A program made the position numbers and the translations under genes. A stretch of DNA of 64,000 nucleotides from Bauldia sp. (GTDB lineage Bacteria > Pseudomonadota > Alphaproteobacteria > Rhizobiales > Kaistiaceae). Every line of letters starts with the position of its first letter. Within the stretch, counting starts at the first letter, position 1. Of the stretch, positions 63,604-64,000 are shown one piece after another. Under the pieces are notes generated by a model, which was given only the letters and a program-made list of their open reading frames with translations, was not told the DNA's origin and searched no databases. The stretch lies in contig JAHCJZ010000004.1 of the NCBI GenBank assembly GCA_026126025.1, positions 1 through 64,000 on the forward strand, read 5' to 3'.

Positions 63604-64000
63604 GTGTGGTGTGGGCGTGGCCTCAGCCTCCGGCACACCTTCCAGCGGTGGCGGCTGAAGGACTTCGCCGACGCGGGCGGGGGAGAGCACGCCCTCGAGG
63701 CTGCCCTCGGCGGTCACCACCGGAACCGGGATGGAGCTGGCAAGCGTGGCGGGGAGCGCGGCGGCGATCGCGGCGTCCGGCGTCACGGTCTCCACGGTCA
63801 CGGCAAGGTCCGACACCTGCGCCGGCTCGCGGGCCGCGATCGCGGTGCGGACGGCCTCCTCGGTGACGATGCCGCGATAGCCGTCGTCGGCGACGACATA
63901 GCCGACATCGGTGCCGCGGCGGCGCATCTCGGCGAGCGCCTGCTCCAGCGTCTCGTCGGTGAGGCGAAGGGGCGGCGGCTGCATCACGGTCTCGACGGTG
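63586..64000 (-). CDS. CBS-domain protein C-terminus, possibly ProV-like ABC ATPase
   Basis: Only the last 138 residues or so are in the window. They contain two CBS repeats: TVMQPPPLRLTDETLEQALAEM with VVADDGYRGIVTEE, and AVTVETVTPDAAIAAALPA with VVTAEGSLEGVLSPA. The pattern suits the end of a glycine betaine/proline ABC transporter ATPase (ProV), where CBS repeats sense ionic strength. An ATPase domain is not visible, so this is inference. The final residues HTPSRA are encoded by a palindromic repeat. Confidence 0.6.
   Translation of the reverse strand, partial: TVETVMQPPPLRLTDETLEQALAEMRRRGTDVGYVVADDGYRGIVTEEAVRTAIAAREPAQVSDLAVTVETVTPDAAIAAALPATLASSIPVPVVTAEGSLEGVLSPARVGEVLQPPPLEGVPEAEATPTPHTPSRA

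Overview
The window is a very GC-rich, gene-dense stretch of bacterial chromosome. Gene content and order point to an alphaproteobacterium of the Hyphomicrobiales (Rhizobiales). The clues are metX-metW with a one-base overlap, chorismate mutase-hisC-tyrC, ftsE-ftsX diverging from a DUF3426-like gene and hpt, lptM-lysA with TIGR02302, argH diverging from tlpA, DUF1223-acnA-ccmABCDG, and rplU (with a long C-terminal tail)-rpmA-obgE-proB. Family-specific proteins such as DUF2125, DUF2794 and IalB agree. I cannot name a genus.

Layout. 1-6412: NYN-domain protein (cut by the left edge), a glyoxalase II, a methyltransferase, an aldo/keto reductase, and metX-metW for methionine. 6567-9719: tyrosine/phenylalanine branch. 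9676-14576: DUF2125, a gamma-glutamylcyclotransferase, a small unknown, plsC and ftsEX. 14972-17043: DUF3426-like protein, hpt and a low-GC DUF4160/DUF2442-HTH pair. 17068-24797: TIGR02302, lysA, lptM, vapBC, an SDR, argH and tlpA. 24825-31346: an AAA-type adenylate cyclase, a twin-TM protein, cobalamin adenosyltransferase, rhomboid, 3-hydroxybutyryl-CoA dehydrogenase, host-attachment protein and YihY. 31463-39239: gluQ, an AlkA-like glycosylase, an esterase, HNH protein, DsbB, tRNA-Leu(CAA), a quinone reductase, DUF1801 and an ABC exporter. 39507-49319: M20 amidohydrolase, PBP5-type carboxypeptidase, LpxE-like phosphatase, rlmN, IalB, DUF1232, phhB, thpR, Bax inhibitor-1, a ParE-type toxin-antitoxin pair with an overlapping GNAT gene, and DUF2794. 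49452-55211: a 6S-like RNA candidate, htpG, DUF1223 and acnA. 55677-64000: ccmABCDG, rplU, rpmA, obgE, vapBC, proB, a CAP-domain lipoprotein and the tail of a CBS-domain protein.

Most genes are housekeeping. The accessory content is four toxin-antitoxin-like modules, three of them overlapping or directly abutting a housekeeping or enzyme gene, and at least eight families of short dispersed palindromic repeats that fill most intergenic gaps. I see no insertion sequence, prophage, integrase or CRISPR array. The most novel observations are the low-GC DUF4160/DUF2442-HTH module with its own promoter and operator-like repeats, the vapBC pair wedged into obgE-proB with a GTGA overlap, the 6S-like RNA, a small membrane ORF antisense to a phosphatase tail, and several promoters placed so that the mRNA would be leaderless. 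I did not find a clearly new multi-gene system.
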